NCBI GenBank assembly: GCA_964621455.1
Contig: CAZULW010000004.1
Span: 23,646-87,645 of the forward strand
Direction: 5' to 3'
From: G020354025 sp964621455
Lineage (GTDB): Bacteria > Fidelibacterota > Marinisomatia > SCGC-AAA003-L08 > TS1B11
Length of the DNA stretch: 64,000 bases
Position numbers and translations under genes: made by a program. The notes below the pieces were generated by a model. It worked only from the letters and a program-made list of their open reading frames with translations, searched no databases and was not told where the DNA came from. Position 1 is the stretch's first letter; every line of letters begins with the position of its first letter. Shown piece after piece: positions 33,650-43,700 of this stretch.

Positions 33650-33706
33650 GTTTCCTCGCTTCGCTCAGCGGCCGGTTAGCTCAATCGTTAGGCAGAGGAA
33701 CAAGAA

Positions 33707-33904
33707 ATGCCAAGGAAGGTTAAAGATCTCATAAGGGACTTGCAGAAAGCAGGCTTTGTCGACAGAGGGGGCAAAGGCAGCCATAGGAACTTCGTGCATC
33801 CAAACGTCACAAAGCCAGTCACCATTTCGGGAAACGAGGTTGATGACGCAAAGCACTACCAGGAGAAGGCCGTGCGTCTCGCCATAGAGGAGGCCAAGAA
33901 ATGA
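33707..33904 (+). CDS. hicA: HicA-family toxin
   Basis: A 65-residue toxin with the double-stranded-RNA-binding-like fold: KVKDLIRDLQKAGFVDRGGK, catalytic His in GSHRNFVHP, then VTISGNEVDDAKHYQEKA. HicA degrades mRNA. It precedes hicB with a four-base overlap. The order toxin first is the usual one for hicAB. The cassette has an attC-like site on each side. Confidence 0.93.
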   Translation: MPRKVKDLIRDLQKAGFVDRGGKGSHRNFVHPNVTKPVTISGNEVDDAKHYQEKAVRLAIEEAKK

Positions 33905-34140
33905 CTGAAGGAGCGAAGTATGTGAAGCTCGTCGAGTGGTCCGAGCAGGACGGATGCTTCATCGGTAGTTGTCCGGAGCTTTTCTACGGCGGCTGTCATG
34001 GAGACGAGTCGCAAGCGGTGTTTGAGGAACTATGCCAGATTGTTGAGGAAACAGTAGAGCTCTACAAGCAGGATGGTAAACCATTGCCCGCCCCACTATC
34101 TGGTAAAGAGTTCGTAAACACAATGCAGAAGATTGCATAA
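33901..34140 (+). CDS. hicB: HicB-family antitoxin
   Basis: A 79-residue antitoxin: YVKLVEWSEQDGCFIGSCPE, then GCHGDESQAVFEELCQIVEE, the HicB partial-RNase-H fold. The C-terminus lacks a long DNA-binding tail. It ends GCATAA, which forms the first bases of the attC-like site C. Confidence 0.9.
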   Translation: MTEGAKYVKLVEWSEQDGCFIGSCPELFYGGCHGDESQAVFEELCQIVEETVELYKQDGKPLPAPLSGKEFVNTMQKIA

Positions 34141-34205
34141 CAACTGGATGAAGACGGACGTGAAATCGCTGCGCGCTTTCACGCCACTTATCCAGAACGT
34201 TAGCC
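34135..34205 (+). other. attC-like recombination site (C)
   Basis: Starts GCATAAC and ends GTTAGCC. CTGGATGAAG pairs with CTTATCCAG, and GGACGTGAAATCGC pairs with GCGCGCTTTCACGCC, with extra bases in one arm. About 71 bp, directly after hicB. Confidence 0.75.
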
Positions 34206-34299
34206 TGGCTCCAAACGGCAACCATTTCTCAAACGTGATGTTTCAGGCCTCAATCTTCTATGGCTATCCATACTTGTCTTGCGCCAAGCAAGCGGTTTT
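34199..34299 (+). repeat. 101-bp cassette leader repeat (copy 2)
   Basis: 96 of 101 bases equal those at 33549-33649. It is the front of a further cassette whose coding part is missing: ten bases later the gltA terminator begins. It marks the right edge of the array. Confidence 0.8.
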
Positions 34300-34308
34300 A
34301 TAACTGCC

Positions 34309-34348
34309 AAAAAAAAACAACCTCTCCTTCCCATCTGCATGGGAAAGG
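34309..34348 (-). terminator. Intrinsic terminator of citrate synthase gene
   Basis: On the minus strand CCTTTCCCAT pairs with ATGGGAAGG, followed after AGAGGTTG by a run of nine T. It lies 34 bp after the citrate synthase stop, and the array ends at it. Confidence 0.7.
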
Positions 34349-34381
34349 GAAGGTCATGGTATGATTGGTCCAGGGACGGGG

Positions 34382-35656
34382 TTACCGCTCGTCCAGCGGT
34401 ACGAAGGGGCGCTGGGTCTCTCCCACGTAGACCTGCCGCGGGCGGTAGATGCGGCCCTTCGGGTCGGCCCGCATCTCCTTCCACTGGGTGATCCAGCCCG
34501 CCATACGGCCGAGGGCGAACATAACCGTGAACATGTTGGTGGGGATGCCCATGGCCCGGTAGATGATCCCGCTGTAGAAGTCCACGTTGGGGTAGAGACC
34601 GCGCTGCAGGAAGTATTCGTCCTCGGTGGCGATTTTCTCCAGGTTCTTGGCGATTTCCAGGAGCGGGTCTTCGATGCCGAGCCCCTTGAGCACCTTGGCA
34701 GCGACGGCCTTCAGGATCGTTGCCCGGGGGTCGAAGTTCTTATACACCCGGTGGCCGAAGCCCATCAGCCGGAAACCGGACGACTTGTCCTTGGCCATGT
34801 CGGTGTATTTCTTGAAGTTCATGTTGTCCTCGCGGATCATTTTCAGCATCTCGATCACAGCCTGGTTGGCGCCACCATGCAGCGGACCCCAGAGAGCGCC
34901 GACACCGGCAGACATGGATGCATACAAATTGGCCTGGCTGCTGCCCACCATGCGCACGGTGGAGGTGCTGCAGTTCTGCTCGTGGTCCGCGTGGAGGATG
35001 AAGAGCAGGTTGAGGGCTTCGTTCAATATCTCGGGCACCTCGTAGGCCTTTGGCGGTTCGGCGAACATCATGTGGAGGAAGTCCTGCGTATAGCTCAGGT
35101 CGCTCCTCGGATCGACGTAGGGCTGGCCGACGGAGTGCTTGTAAGCATTGGCAGCTAAGGCCGCCTGCTTGGCCAGCAACCTGACGACGTTCAGGTTGAC
35201 CTCCTCCTCCTCCTTGGCTTCAGGGTAGAAGGTTGAAAGCGCAGAGATCGTCGATGAAAACACCGCCATGGGATGAGCGGTGGTGGGGAAGGCATCAAAG
35301 AACGGTTTCATGCCTTCAGGGAGCTCTCTGTTGCTGGTTAGCTGGTTTGTGAACTCTTCGAGCTCCTGCTTGTTGGGCAGGTGCCCGTAGACCAGCAGGT
35401 GAATGACCTCGATGAAAGAAGCGCTTTTGGCGATCTCCTCGATGGGATAGCCGCGGTACCGCAGGATTCCCTTTTCGCCATTGATGAAGGTGATGGTACT
35501 GAGACAGGAGCCCGTGTTGCCGTAGCCGGAGTCGGCGGTAATGGCGCTGGTAGTGGCTCTTAATTTGGAGATGTCAACGCCGACCTCATTTTCGGTGCCG
35601 ACGATGACAGGCAGTTCGTACTCTTTGCCATCGAGAATCAATTTGGCTGGATCCAT
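34382..35656 (-). CDS. gltA: Citrate synthase
   Basis: A 424-residue enzyme that condenses acetyl-CoA and oxaloacetate, entering the TCA cycle. Visible: GILRYRGYPIEEIA (domain signature), active-site His in ADHEQNCSTSTVRMV, GALWGPLHGGANQAV with the second His, MGFGHRVYKNFDPRA with the third, and the catalytic Asp in NVDFYSGIIYRAMGIP. The start follows GGAGGTTATCC. It is monocistronic, with the Rrf2 gene 271 bp upstream on the same strand. Confidence 0.97.
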   Translation of the reverse strand: MDPAKLILDGKEYELPVIVGTENEVGVDISKLRATTSAITADSGYGNTGSCLSTITFINGEKGILRYRGYPIEEIAKSASFIEVIHLLVYGHLPNKQELEEFTNQLTSNRELPEGMKPFFDAFPTTAHPMAVFSSTISALSTFYPEAKEEEEVNLNVVRLLAKQAALAANAYKHSVGQPYVDPRSDLSYTQDFLHMMFAEPPKAYEVPEILNEALNLLFILHADHEQNCSTSTVRMVGSSQANLYASMSAGVGALWGPLHGGANQAVIEMLKMIREDNMNFKKYTDMAKDKSSGFRLMGFGHRVYKNFDPRATILKAVAAKVLKGLGIEDPLLEIAKNLEKIATEDEYFLQRGLYPNVDFYSGIIYRAMGIPTNMFTVMFALGRMAGWITQWKEMRADPKGRIYRPRQVYVGETQRPFVPLDER

Positions 35657-35926
35657 GGATAACCTCCGAAACTTAGTTAGGTGAGAGGTGATGAAACGGT
35701 TGTGCTTGCAGTGCCAAAGACCGGTTCGCAGGGTATGCGAATCGGGCTGTTTAAATTACGACAACTGAGTCCTAAATACCTACTATTTCCACGCCCTTTA
35801 GCGAGGGAAACACTAAATCAGTCAGCTTGGGTGTACGCGGCCTCACCAGCAGTTCCAGTCAGCGGGCAAATGTTCATCCACCACCACACCGCCACCTTCT
35901 CCAGGCGGAAAGAATTTCATTATCTT

Positions 35927-36349
35927 TCAGTTATAAAAGTCAATGAGGACGTTCTGCCGGGCGAAACTCTGCAAGTCATGACAGACGTGGAGGGTGTGCA
36001 CCTGGTGAGCCATTCTTTTCCAATGCTGGAGAATGGGACATTCGACCTTGGGATCACAGGAGTCGGCGCCCTGACTGACGGGGCACTCATCCGGTGGTCC
36101 ATCAACGGCGCAGACGATCTCGCTCAACATGACGCCCGCGGGTTCGCGCACCAGGGAGACGCCCCCGTGGGAACCCCGGCTGGTCGAGAGCAGGCGTCGT
36201 TTATGCATCGCCTGAACGACCTTGACGACGGCATGCCTGGAGATACCTGTATCGGCGGACAACTGATCGAGTTTCAGGGGTTTGTATCGGGGGTTGCGAG
36301 CCAGATAACCCATCACCTGTATGGCGTGAACTGCATTCCTTGAAAACAT
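35927..36349 (-). CDS. Rrf2-family regulator, probable Fe-S sensor
   Basis: A 140-residue regulator: winged-helix NAVHAIQVMGYLARN, LSADTGISRHAVVKVVQAM, SRGSHGGVSLVREP, then three Cys spaced CPVSQGADSCDPKVECP (C-x8-C-x5-C), which fits an iron-sulfur cluster ligand set of IscR/NsrR/RsrR-type. It probably senses iron, NO or redox. The AT-rich 36350-36400 sequence upstream is the likely promoter and operator. It may control the citrate synthase gene downstream, which is inference. Confidence 0.88.
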   Translation of the reverse strand: MFSRNAVHAIQVMGYLARNPRYKPLKLDQLSADTGISRHAVVKVVQAMHKRRLLSTSRGSHGGVSLVREPAGVMLSEIVCAVDGPPDECPVSQGADSCDPKVECPILQHWKRMAHQVHTLHVCHDLQSFARQNVLIDFYN

Positions 36350-36666
36350 AATAATAAGATAATTTACTCTTAATATTATTTTACCCCGCTTTTACCGATT
36401 TGTCAACACTCTTTCGTGGTAAATTTCCTGAGGCTCTAACGTAGCTGACCGAAAACCGATAACCTGCTTTTCTCCTTCGCAATGATTTGCCTTTTTCAAT
36501 TCGAGTGGCGGCCAGGGATACCAGCAGGGGGGAACATTGCGGGAAAAAAAGTCTTTACTTATCAGAATAGTTGCCTACATTCAGCAATAACGCCCGCCCA
36601 GGGCGTTGCGCATGGCAGCAAGGCGGCTGGATAACGGGAAAAATCAATAAGGTTTCTGCATCCATC
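36350..36666. other. Divergent intergenic region
   Basis: About 320 bp between the Rrf2 and acidic protein genes. It is AT-rich near 36350-36420 (ATAATAATAAGATAATTTAC), which resembles a promoter region for Rrf2. No gene is supported. Confidence 0.4.
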
Positions 36667-37557
36667 ATGACCAAACATTGCAGCACTATCGGGATGGCTG
36701 GCCTGGTGGCTCTGGTACTGCTTGCCTGTCTGCCTGGACCCGCCACAGCCCAGCAGTACTATCCCCCGGAGGATACAACCTACTACGAGGAAGAGTATTT
36801 CGACGAATACTACGAGGGGGAGTTTTACGAGGAAGGCTACGAAGGGGAGTTCTTCGAAGAGGGCTTCTTCAAGGAAGAAGGCTATTTTGGCGAGGAGGAA
36901 TTCTATTACGAGGAAGAAGGCGAATACCTTGAAGGAGATGAGTTCTACTTCGACGAGGAGGGTTTTGACGAAACCTTCGAGGAGGAATTCCTGGAGGATC
37001 TGGAGCCGGAAGAAGGGGTAGGGGAACTGGACCTGGCCGACGATCAGGCCGGGGAAGTGGAGCTTCAGGAGATCGAGCGGCCGAAAATCAAAGAGCCCCG
37101 CGTTATCCGGGGCTACACGGCGAAGGTATCCGTGGCCTCCCCCTGGCTGGTGGGGCTCGGCTTTGACGCCTTCTGGTACTCGTACATTGACGCTCGTCTC
37201 TCCCTGGACTTGCCCCGGAAAAAGGGCGCCGGGCGGCTGGCCCCCGCCTATACCCTGGAAGTGGCCACCTTCAGTTTCGTAAATGATCATCCCCGGGGCG
37301 GCCAGTTTCGCGGGGTAGCCCTGCAGGCCCTGATGCGCATCCCGGTCAGGCCCCTGGAGATATCGGCCGGGGGCGGCATGTACGCCTCGGGCAGCGACGT
37401 CAGGGGCGGTATGCTCTTCGGGGCGAGCTATACCATTCCCTTCATCCGCTTTATCGCTATCACGCTCGAGTCCCGACTCACCTATATCCAGAACGCCACC
37501 GCCACCGGCTCCGCCTACTGGCTGGACGTGGGCGGCAGCATCGGCTATCCCTTCTAG
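36667..37557 (+). CDS. Exported beta-barrel protein with acidic Tyr/Phe-rich linker
   Basis: The start at 36667 gives a signal peptide (GMAGLVALVLLACLPGPATA) and a mature protein of about 270 residues. Residues 30-105 are a low-complexity run of Glu, Tyr, Phe, Asp and Gly (EEEYFDEYYEGEFYEEGYEG type units). Residues about 130-296 alternate short beta strands ending in an aromatic (SIGYPF), typical of outer-membrane barrels. The acidic aromatic linker is unusual and could bind cations or mediate surface contacts. No family is recognised, and an isolated gene context gives no help. Confidence 0.75.
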   Translation: MTKHCSTIGMAGLVALVLLACLPGPATAQQYYPPEDTTYYEEEYFDEYYEGEFYEEGYEGEFFEEGFFKEEGYFGEEEFYYEEEGEYLEGDEFYFDEEGFDETFEEEFLEDLEPEEGVGELDLADDQAGEVELQEIERPKIKEPRVIRGYTAKVSVASPWLVGLGFDAFWYSYIDARLSLDLPRKKGAGRLAPAYTLEVATFSFVNDHPRGGQFRGVALQALMRIPVRPLEISAGGGMYASGSDVRGGMLFGASYTIPFIRFIAITLESRLTYIQNATATGSAYWLDVGGSIGYPF

Positions 37558-37751
37558 GAGCGGCCGGGAGCTCCTCAGCGTGCCGTGCCTGATTATTTTA
37601 TGAATATGTGCGCCGGATCACAGCCAGCACTTGATGCGGGTCACTTCCGCTTCATCCACTTGATGCCCATCACTTTTCCACATCATCTCAAGTATTAGTT
37701 TAAATTCCGAAAATGGATGTGATTATATTTATACGGATAATGCATAGTTAA

Positions 37752-40700
37752 ATGGACAGATCAGGCAGACAGAAGGTGCGTTTTTATTGGCTGGTTGTCA
37801 GCAGCCTCATTTTAGCCACGGCTTCAATCGGCTATGCAGCTGCGCTTACAGTCAATTTTACCGGCACGGGAAGTAACGTGGTAGCGGGCTACTGGAATAT
37901 AGGTATGACCGGCGGAAACATCACATCATCGGGATATTCCGTCGCTGATGATCAAACCGCCTATATGGATGTGAAATTCGACGGGTTCATTCAACCAGGC
38001 TTTCAAAAGACTGCCACCATCGCTGGCAGTGCCGCTAATTTCAGCGTCACCAGCACCGAAATCCAGAATCTTAGTCTTTTTGCTCAAGGCAAAAGCATAA
38101 CCTTCTTTGTATCCGCCGGGGCCGGGACAGATGAGGGAACATCTGCGGCGAGTGTTGTTGACCAGAATGCACCGAGTGTCTTTAATGTCAACTCCTCCAC
38201 CAGCGACGCCGTCACCAAGATGATCGGCAACGTGATCGACGTCGAGGTAACCTTTTACGAGACGGTAACGGTGACGGTGGGCACGCCCCAGATCGAGCTG
38301 GAAACCGGCACCTCTGACGCCCTGGTGGACAATTCCGGCGGGTCAGGTACGGCCACCCTGACCTTCCAATACACGGTAGCCAGCGGGCACACCAGCGGCG
38401 ATCTGCGCTATACATCCAGTGGTGCCCTAAGCCTCAACGGAGCCGTGATCAAGGATGCGGCGGGAAATTCGGCTAGTACATCACTGCCGGCCCCGGGCAC
38501 GACCAATTCGTTGGGGGCTAACAAAAATTTTGTGGTGGATGGCATCAGACCTTACGTCTCAAGCGTTACCTCCGCTACATCGGATGGTGCTTACAAGGCC
38601 GACGACGTAATATTCGTCATCGTGAATTTCACTGAGGCGGTAACCGTCGCTGGTACACCCCAGATATATCTGGAGACGGGGGCCAGCGATACATACGTGA
38701 ACTATACCAGCGGCTCGCTCACATCCAGCCTCACCTTCAATTATACCGTCCTGGCGGGCCATACCGCCAGCGACCTGGACTATATGAACACCTCGGCACT
38801 ATCGGCGGGAACCAGCATAAAGGATGCAGCAGGGAACGACGCCACCCTGACCCTCGCCGCTCCAAGCCAGGCCGGGTCGCTGGGGGCCAATAAGGATATC
38901 GTTATCGACACAACCGATCCTACCGTGCTCTCGGTAACCTCTACTCAACCTGACGGATATTTCAATGAAGGGGACGTAATCCCCGTTACTATCACCTTCA
39001 CCGAAGACGTTGATGTCACCGGCACACCGACGCTTTCCTTGAACAGCGGCGGTACAGCCAGCTATGCGAGTGGATCAGGAACCACCGTACTGACATTCAA
39101 CTACTCCGTCGGGGCCGGGGAGAACAACCTCGATCTGGACTACGTCAATACTGCCTCCCTGTCGCTCAATGGCGGGACCATCCAGGACGCCGCCACCAAC
39201 GCCGCCGTCCTGACCCTGCCGGTCGTGGGGTCGGCAAATTCACTGGGCGGCAGCAAAGCCCTGGTTGTCGACACCGATCCGCCTGCGGTGAGCGGCGTCA
39301 GCTCCGCTACCGCCAACGGCACCAAGAAAATAGGCGACCTGATCGCGATTACGATCACCTTCGATGAAGCGGTTACAGTCACCGGCACGCCGCAGCTTAC
39401 CCTTGAAACCGGGGCCAGCGACGAAGTTGTTGACTACACCAGTGGCTCCACTACAACGGTATTGACGTTCAACTATACCGTAGCCGAGGGGAATACCAGC
39501 AACGACCTGGACTATGTTGCTACCTCATCACTGGCGGGAACCATCAGGGACGCCGCCGGGAATGACGCCACCCTTACCCTGCCCGCTCTGGGGGGGGCGG
39601 GCTCGCTGAAGGCGAACAAGGACTTTGTTATTGATGGCGTGAGGCCTACCGTTTCCGCTGTAACCTCCAGCGCGGCGAATGGCTCGTACAATGCACTTGA
39701 TGTGATTCCCGTTACTGTTACTTTCTCCGAGGACGTAACGGTATCCGGTGTGCCTCAAATCACCCTGGCGGTCCCCGGCGGCTACGCTGTGGACTACTCC
39801 GGCGGTTCAGGCAGCGATATTCTCACGTTTAACTATACCGTCCAGGCCGGCCACATCAGCAGCGACCTGGAATATTTCAGCACCTCCGCCCTGTCCGCAG
39901 GCACCTCCATCAAGGACGCCGCCGGCAACGACGTCACCCTGACACTGCCCGGCCTCGGCGCCGCCAGCTCTCTGGCAGGCAGCAAGGACCTGATCGTTGA
40001 TACGACGCTGCCGACCGTCACTGATGTAACCTCCTCAGTGGCCAACGATGCCTACAAGGCGGGCGCGACCATACCCATTACGGTGACCTTCAGTGAAGCG
40101 GTTACGAAAGGCGCTGCGGACCCAGCACTTAAGCTGGAAACCGGAACAACGGACCGGAATGCCACCTACACCGGCGGTACGGGCACGACGGTGCTGAGTT
40201 TTGAGTATGTGGTTCAAGCCGGGGATGAGAGTGCTGACCTGGACTACTGGGATACCGCCGCCCTTTCTGCCGGCACTTCCATCCGGGACGCCGCCGGCAA
40301 CGACGCCACCCTGACCCTGGCCGCGCTTGACCCCACCGGTTTCCTGGGGGATAATAAGGATATTATCATCGACACCCAGGTGCCTACCGTAACGAACGTG
40401 ACTTCCTCCCTGGCTAACGGATCCTATAAGGCCGGGGTGACCGTCCCGATAACCGTGACGTTCAGCGAGTCAGTATACGTCACGGGTACACCCGAACTGG
40501 CCCTTGATGTAGGCACCAGCGCGACCTTTGCGAGCGGCGACGGCTCCAATACATTAACATTTAATTATACCGTCTCACCAGGAGAAACCAGCTCTGATCT
40601 GGCCTATACCACCATAAACGCACTTACCGTTGTCGCTGCCAGCATTAAGGATCTGGCCGGTAACGACGCCGACCTGGACCTCGAAAATCCTGGTGATCCC

Positions 40701-43700
40701 GGCTCCCTTAAAAATAACAAGGCGCTGGTAATAGACACTACACCGCCGACGGTTTCTTCGGTGAGCTCCACCGCCGCGGACATTTATTATGTGGAGACTG
40801 ACCTGATACCCATTACCATTACCTTTTCGGAAGCAGTCTACGTAGCCCTTGCCACTCCTACGCTGACCCTGGAGACGGGGGCCTCCGATGCTGTGGTGGA
40901 TTATACAGCTGGCTCCGGCACCGACGCACTCTCCTTTCCCTACACGGTGGCCTCCGGTCATGAAAGCGATAACCTGGACTATACCGGTACCACCGCCCTG
41001 GAACTGAACTCGGCCACCATCACGGACGCCGCCGGCAACGATGCCACCCTGACCCTGGCGGCGCCCGACGCCATCGGTTCGCTGGGATTAAGCAGGAACC
41101 GGGACGTGGACGCCATCATACCCACGGTCACGGCGGTCACTTCCAACAAGGCGGACGGGGTCTATAAAGCCGGGGTGGAGATTCCCGTCAGTGTGGTCTT
41201 CAGCGAGGCGATGGTGGTGGGTGGCGTACCTACATTGACGCTGAATGTGGACGGTGGCTATGTCGTAGACTACACCAGCGTCTCTGGCGATACGCTGGTA
41301 TTTAAGTATACGGTACTGGCCTTGCAGAACCAGGTCGAGCTGGACTATGTTGATGCCAACTCGCTACTTACCGGGGGCGGCTCAATAAGGGATGTTGCCG
41401 GCAACGACGCCGTCCTGACCCTGGCGTCACCAGGATCGGCTAACTCTCTGGGAGGCAGCAAGAACATCGACGTCGATACCACGCCGCCCACTGTCTCCAA
41501 CGTGACCTCCACAACATCCAACGCCGCCTATAAGGCAGGGCAGAGTATCGACGTACGGGTAACATTCAGCGAGGTGGTTATCGATGCCGGCAGTCCCCAT
41601 GTCGTCCTGGAAACGGGCACCGATGACTGGAACGCCACGTATGTCATCGGAAAGGGGACGAACACTCTAGTCTTCATCTATACCGTGGTGGCTGGTGATA
41701 GCAGTAATGATCTTGACTACGTCAATACTGGTTCCCTGGTGGCAGGTATTTCCCTTGAGGACAGTGCCGGGAACCCGGTGAGTGCCAACCCTCTGGCCGC
41801 GCCCGGCGCAGCCGGTTCGCTGGGGGCCAATAAGGCCATTATTATCGATACCCGGGCGCCCACCGTGCTGAACGTGACTTCCTCTAAAACGGATGGGTAT
41901 TACAAGGCCGCAGAGCCCATTCCCGTTTCGGTGGAATTCAGCGAAGTGGTGACCGTAACGGGGACGCCCACGTTAACGCTGGAGACCGGCACCAGCGATG
42001 CCGTGGTGGACTATACCAGTGGTTCGGGCAGCACTACCTTAACCTTCGATTACACGGTTCAGGCGGGCCATAACAGCAGCGATCTGGATTACATCGTTCT
42101 TAACCCGTTGTCTCCGAACGGAGGAACGATCCTTGATGCGGCGAGCAACGATGCCGACCTGACGACGATCCCCGTACCCGGTACTGCCGGATCGCTTGGA
42201 GCCAATAAGGATATTTTGATTGACACAACGCCGCCCACGGTATCGTCAGTGAGCTCTACCGCCGCTAACGGTGATTACGTGGCGGGCGACACAATATCCA
42301 TTACTGTTACCTTAAGCGAAACCGTCTATAAAGCGGGCGCCGGTACGCCGACCTTTACCCTTGAAACCGGCAGTACCGACGCGGTGCTGGACTATGTGAG
42401 CGGGTCCGGCACCGACACACTCACCTTTACCTATATAGTGGCTCTGGGGCATGAAAGCGATAACCTTGACTATGTCGACGAGAATGCATTGCAGTTGAAT
42501 CTGGCTACCATCAGAGATACGACCGGGAACGACGCCGATCTGGCCCTTCCCTCGCCCGGTGCCAGCGGATCCCTGGGATTTGGCAAGGACCGGAATATCG
42601 ATGCTGTTATACCAACAGTCACCGCTGTTACTTCCACCAAGGCGGATGGAGTGTACAAGGCCGGGGCGATGATTCCCATCAGCGTGGTCTTCAGCGAGGC
42701 GGTGGCGGTAACCGGCACTCCCACCTTGTCCCTGGACGTAAGTGGTGGGTATGTTGTGGACTACGCCAGCGGCTCTGGCACCGATACTCTGGTATTTGAG
42801 TACCTCATCCTGGACGGGCACAACCAAGTCAACTTGGGTTATCAGTCTACCACCGCCCTGAACCTGAACGGCGGTTCTATCCAGGATGCGGCTACCAACC
42901 CGGCCGATACAACGCTGCCGACACCCACCGGCGCGGGATCTCTGAGCGGCACTAAGGACCTGATCATCGACACGGCAGTGCCAACCGTTTCCCAGGTAAC
43001 TTCCTCGACGGTCAGCGGCCGGTACGGTGTGGGGGACACGCTGGCGATAAGCATTGTCTTCAGTGAAGCCGTTACGGTCACCGGGGGTCCGCCCAGGTTG
43101 ACCCTGGAAACGGATGTCAATGATACGGAGGCCAGCTATACCAGTGGTTCCGGCAGCAATACGCTTATCTTCAACTATATTGTTCAGGCTGGTGACAGCA
43201 GCGACGATCTGGGGTACGTGGACACAACTTCATTGAGCTTCAACGGAGCGGTTATCGCCGATGCGGGAAGCAATGTTGCCAGGATTATCCTTCCAGTACC
43301 GGGTGGTGCGGGATCTCTGGCGGCTAACAAGGACTTTGTGATAGACACCCATGCGCCCTCGGTGATGTCGGTGTCCTCCACAACCACCGACGGCTGGTAT
43401 AAGGCTGGTGTTGTCATCCCTATCGTGGTAGCCTTCAGTGAGAGGGTGACGGTGTCGGGGACACCTACTTTGACCCTGGATGTGGTTGACGGGTACGTCG
43501 TGAACTATACCAGTGGTTCAGGCAACGCTGCCCTTGTTTTCAACTACACGGTGCGGGACAGTGACGACTGCGCTGACCTGGATTATCAAAGCAGCGCTTC
43601 CCTGAGCCTTAACGGTGGGGTGATCAATGACTTGGGCAGAAACGACGCCGATCTATCTCTCCCGCCGCCGGGGGCCGACAGTTCTCTGGGCGGGACCAAG

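Noticed and set aside
33680..33700. Possible fourth attC site with GTTAGGC core before hicA
   Set aside because: The core is good but no RYYYAAC partner with complementary arms was found; kept only as a note in the leader entry.
30793..34299. CRISPR array as explanation for the repeats
   Set aside because: Repeats are 89-101 bp and flank genes; there are no short regular repeats with spacers.
34361..35158. 265-codon frame opposite citrate synthase
   Set aside because: Antisense shadow of gltA.
35681..36343. Long plus-strand frame opposite the Rrf2 gene
   Set aside because: It is the complementary shadow of the Rrf2 gene, with no family motifs and no ribosome binding site.
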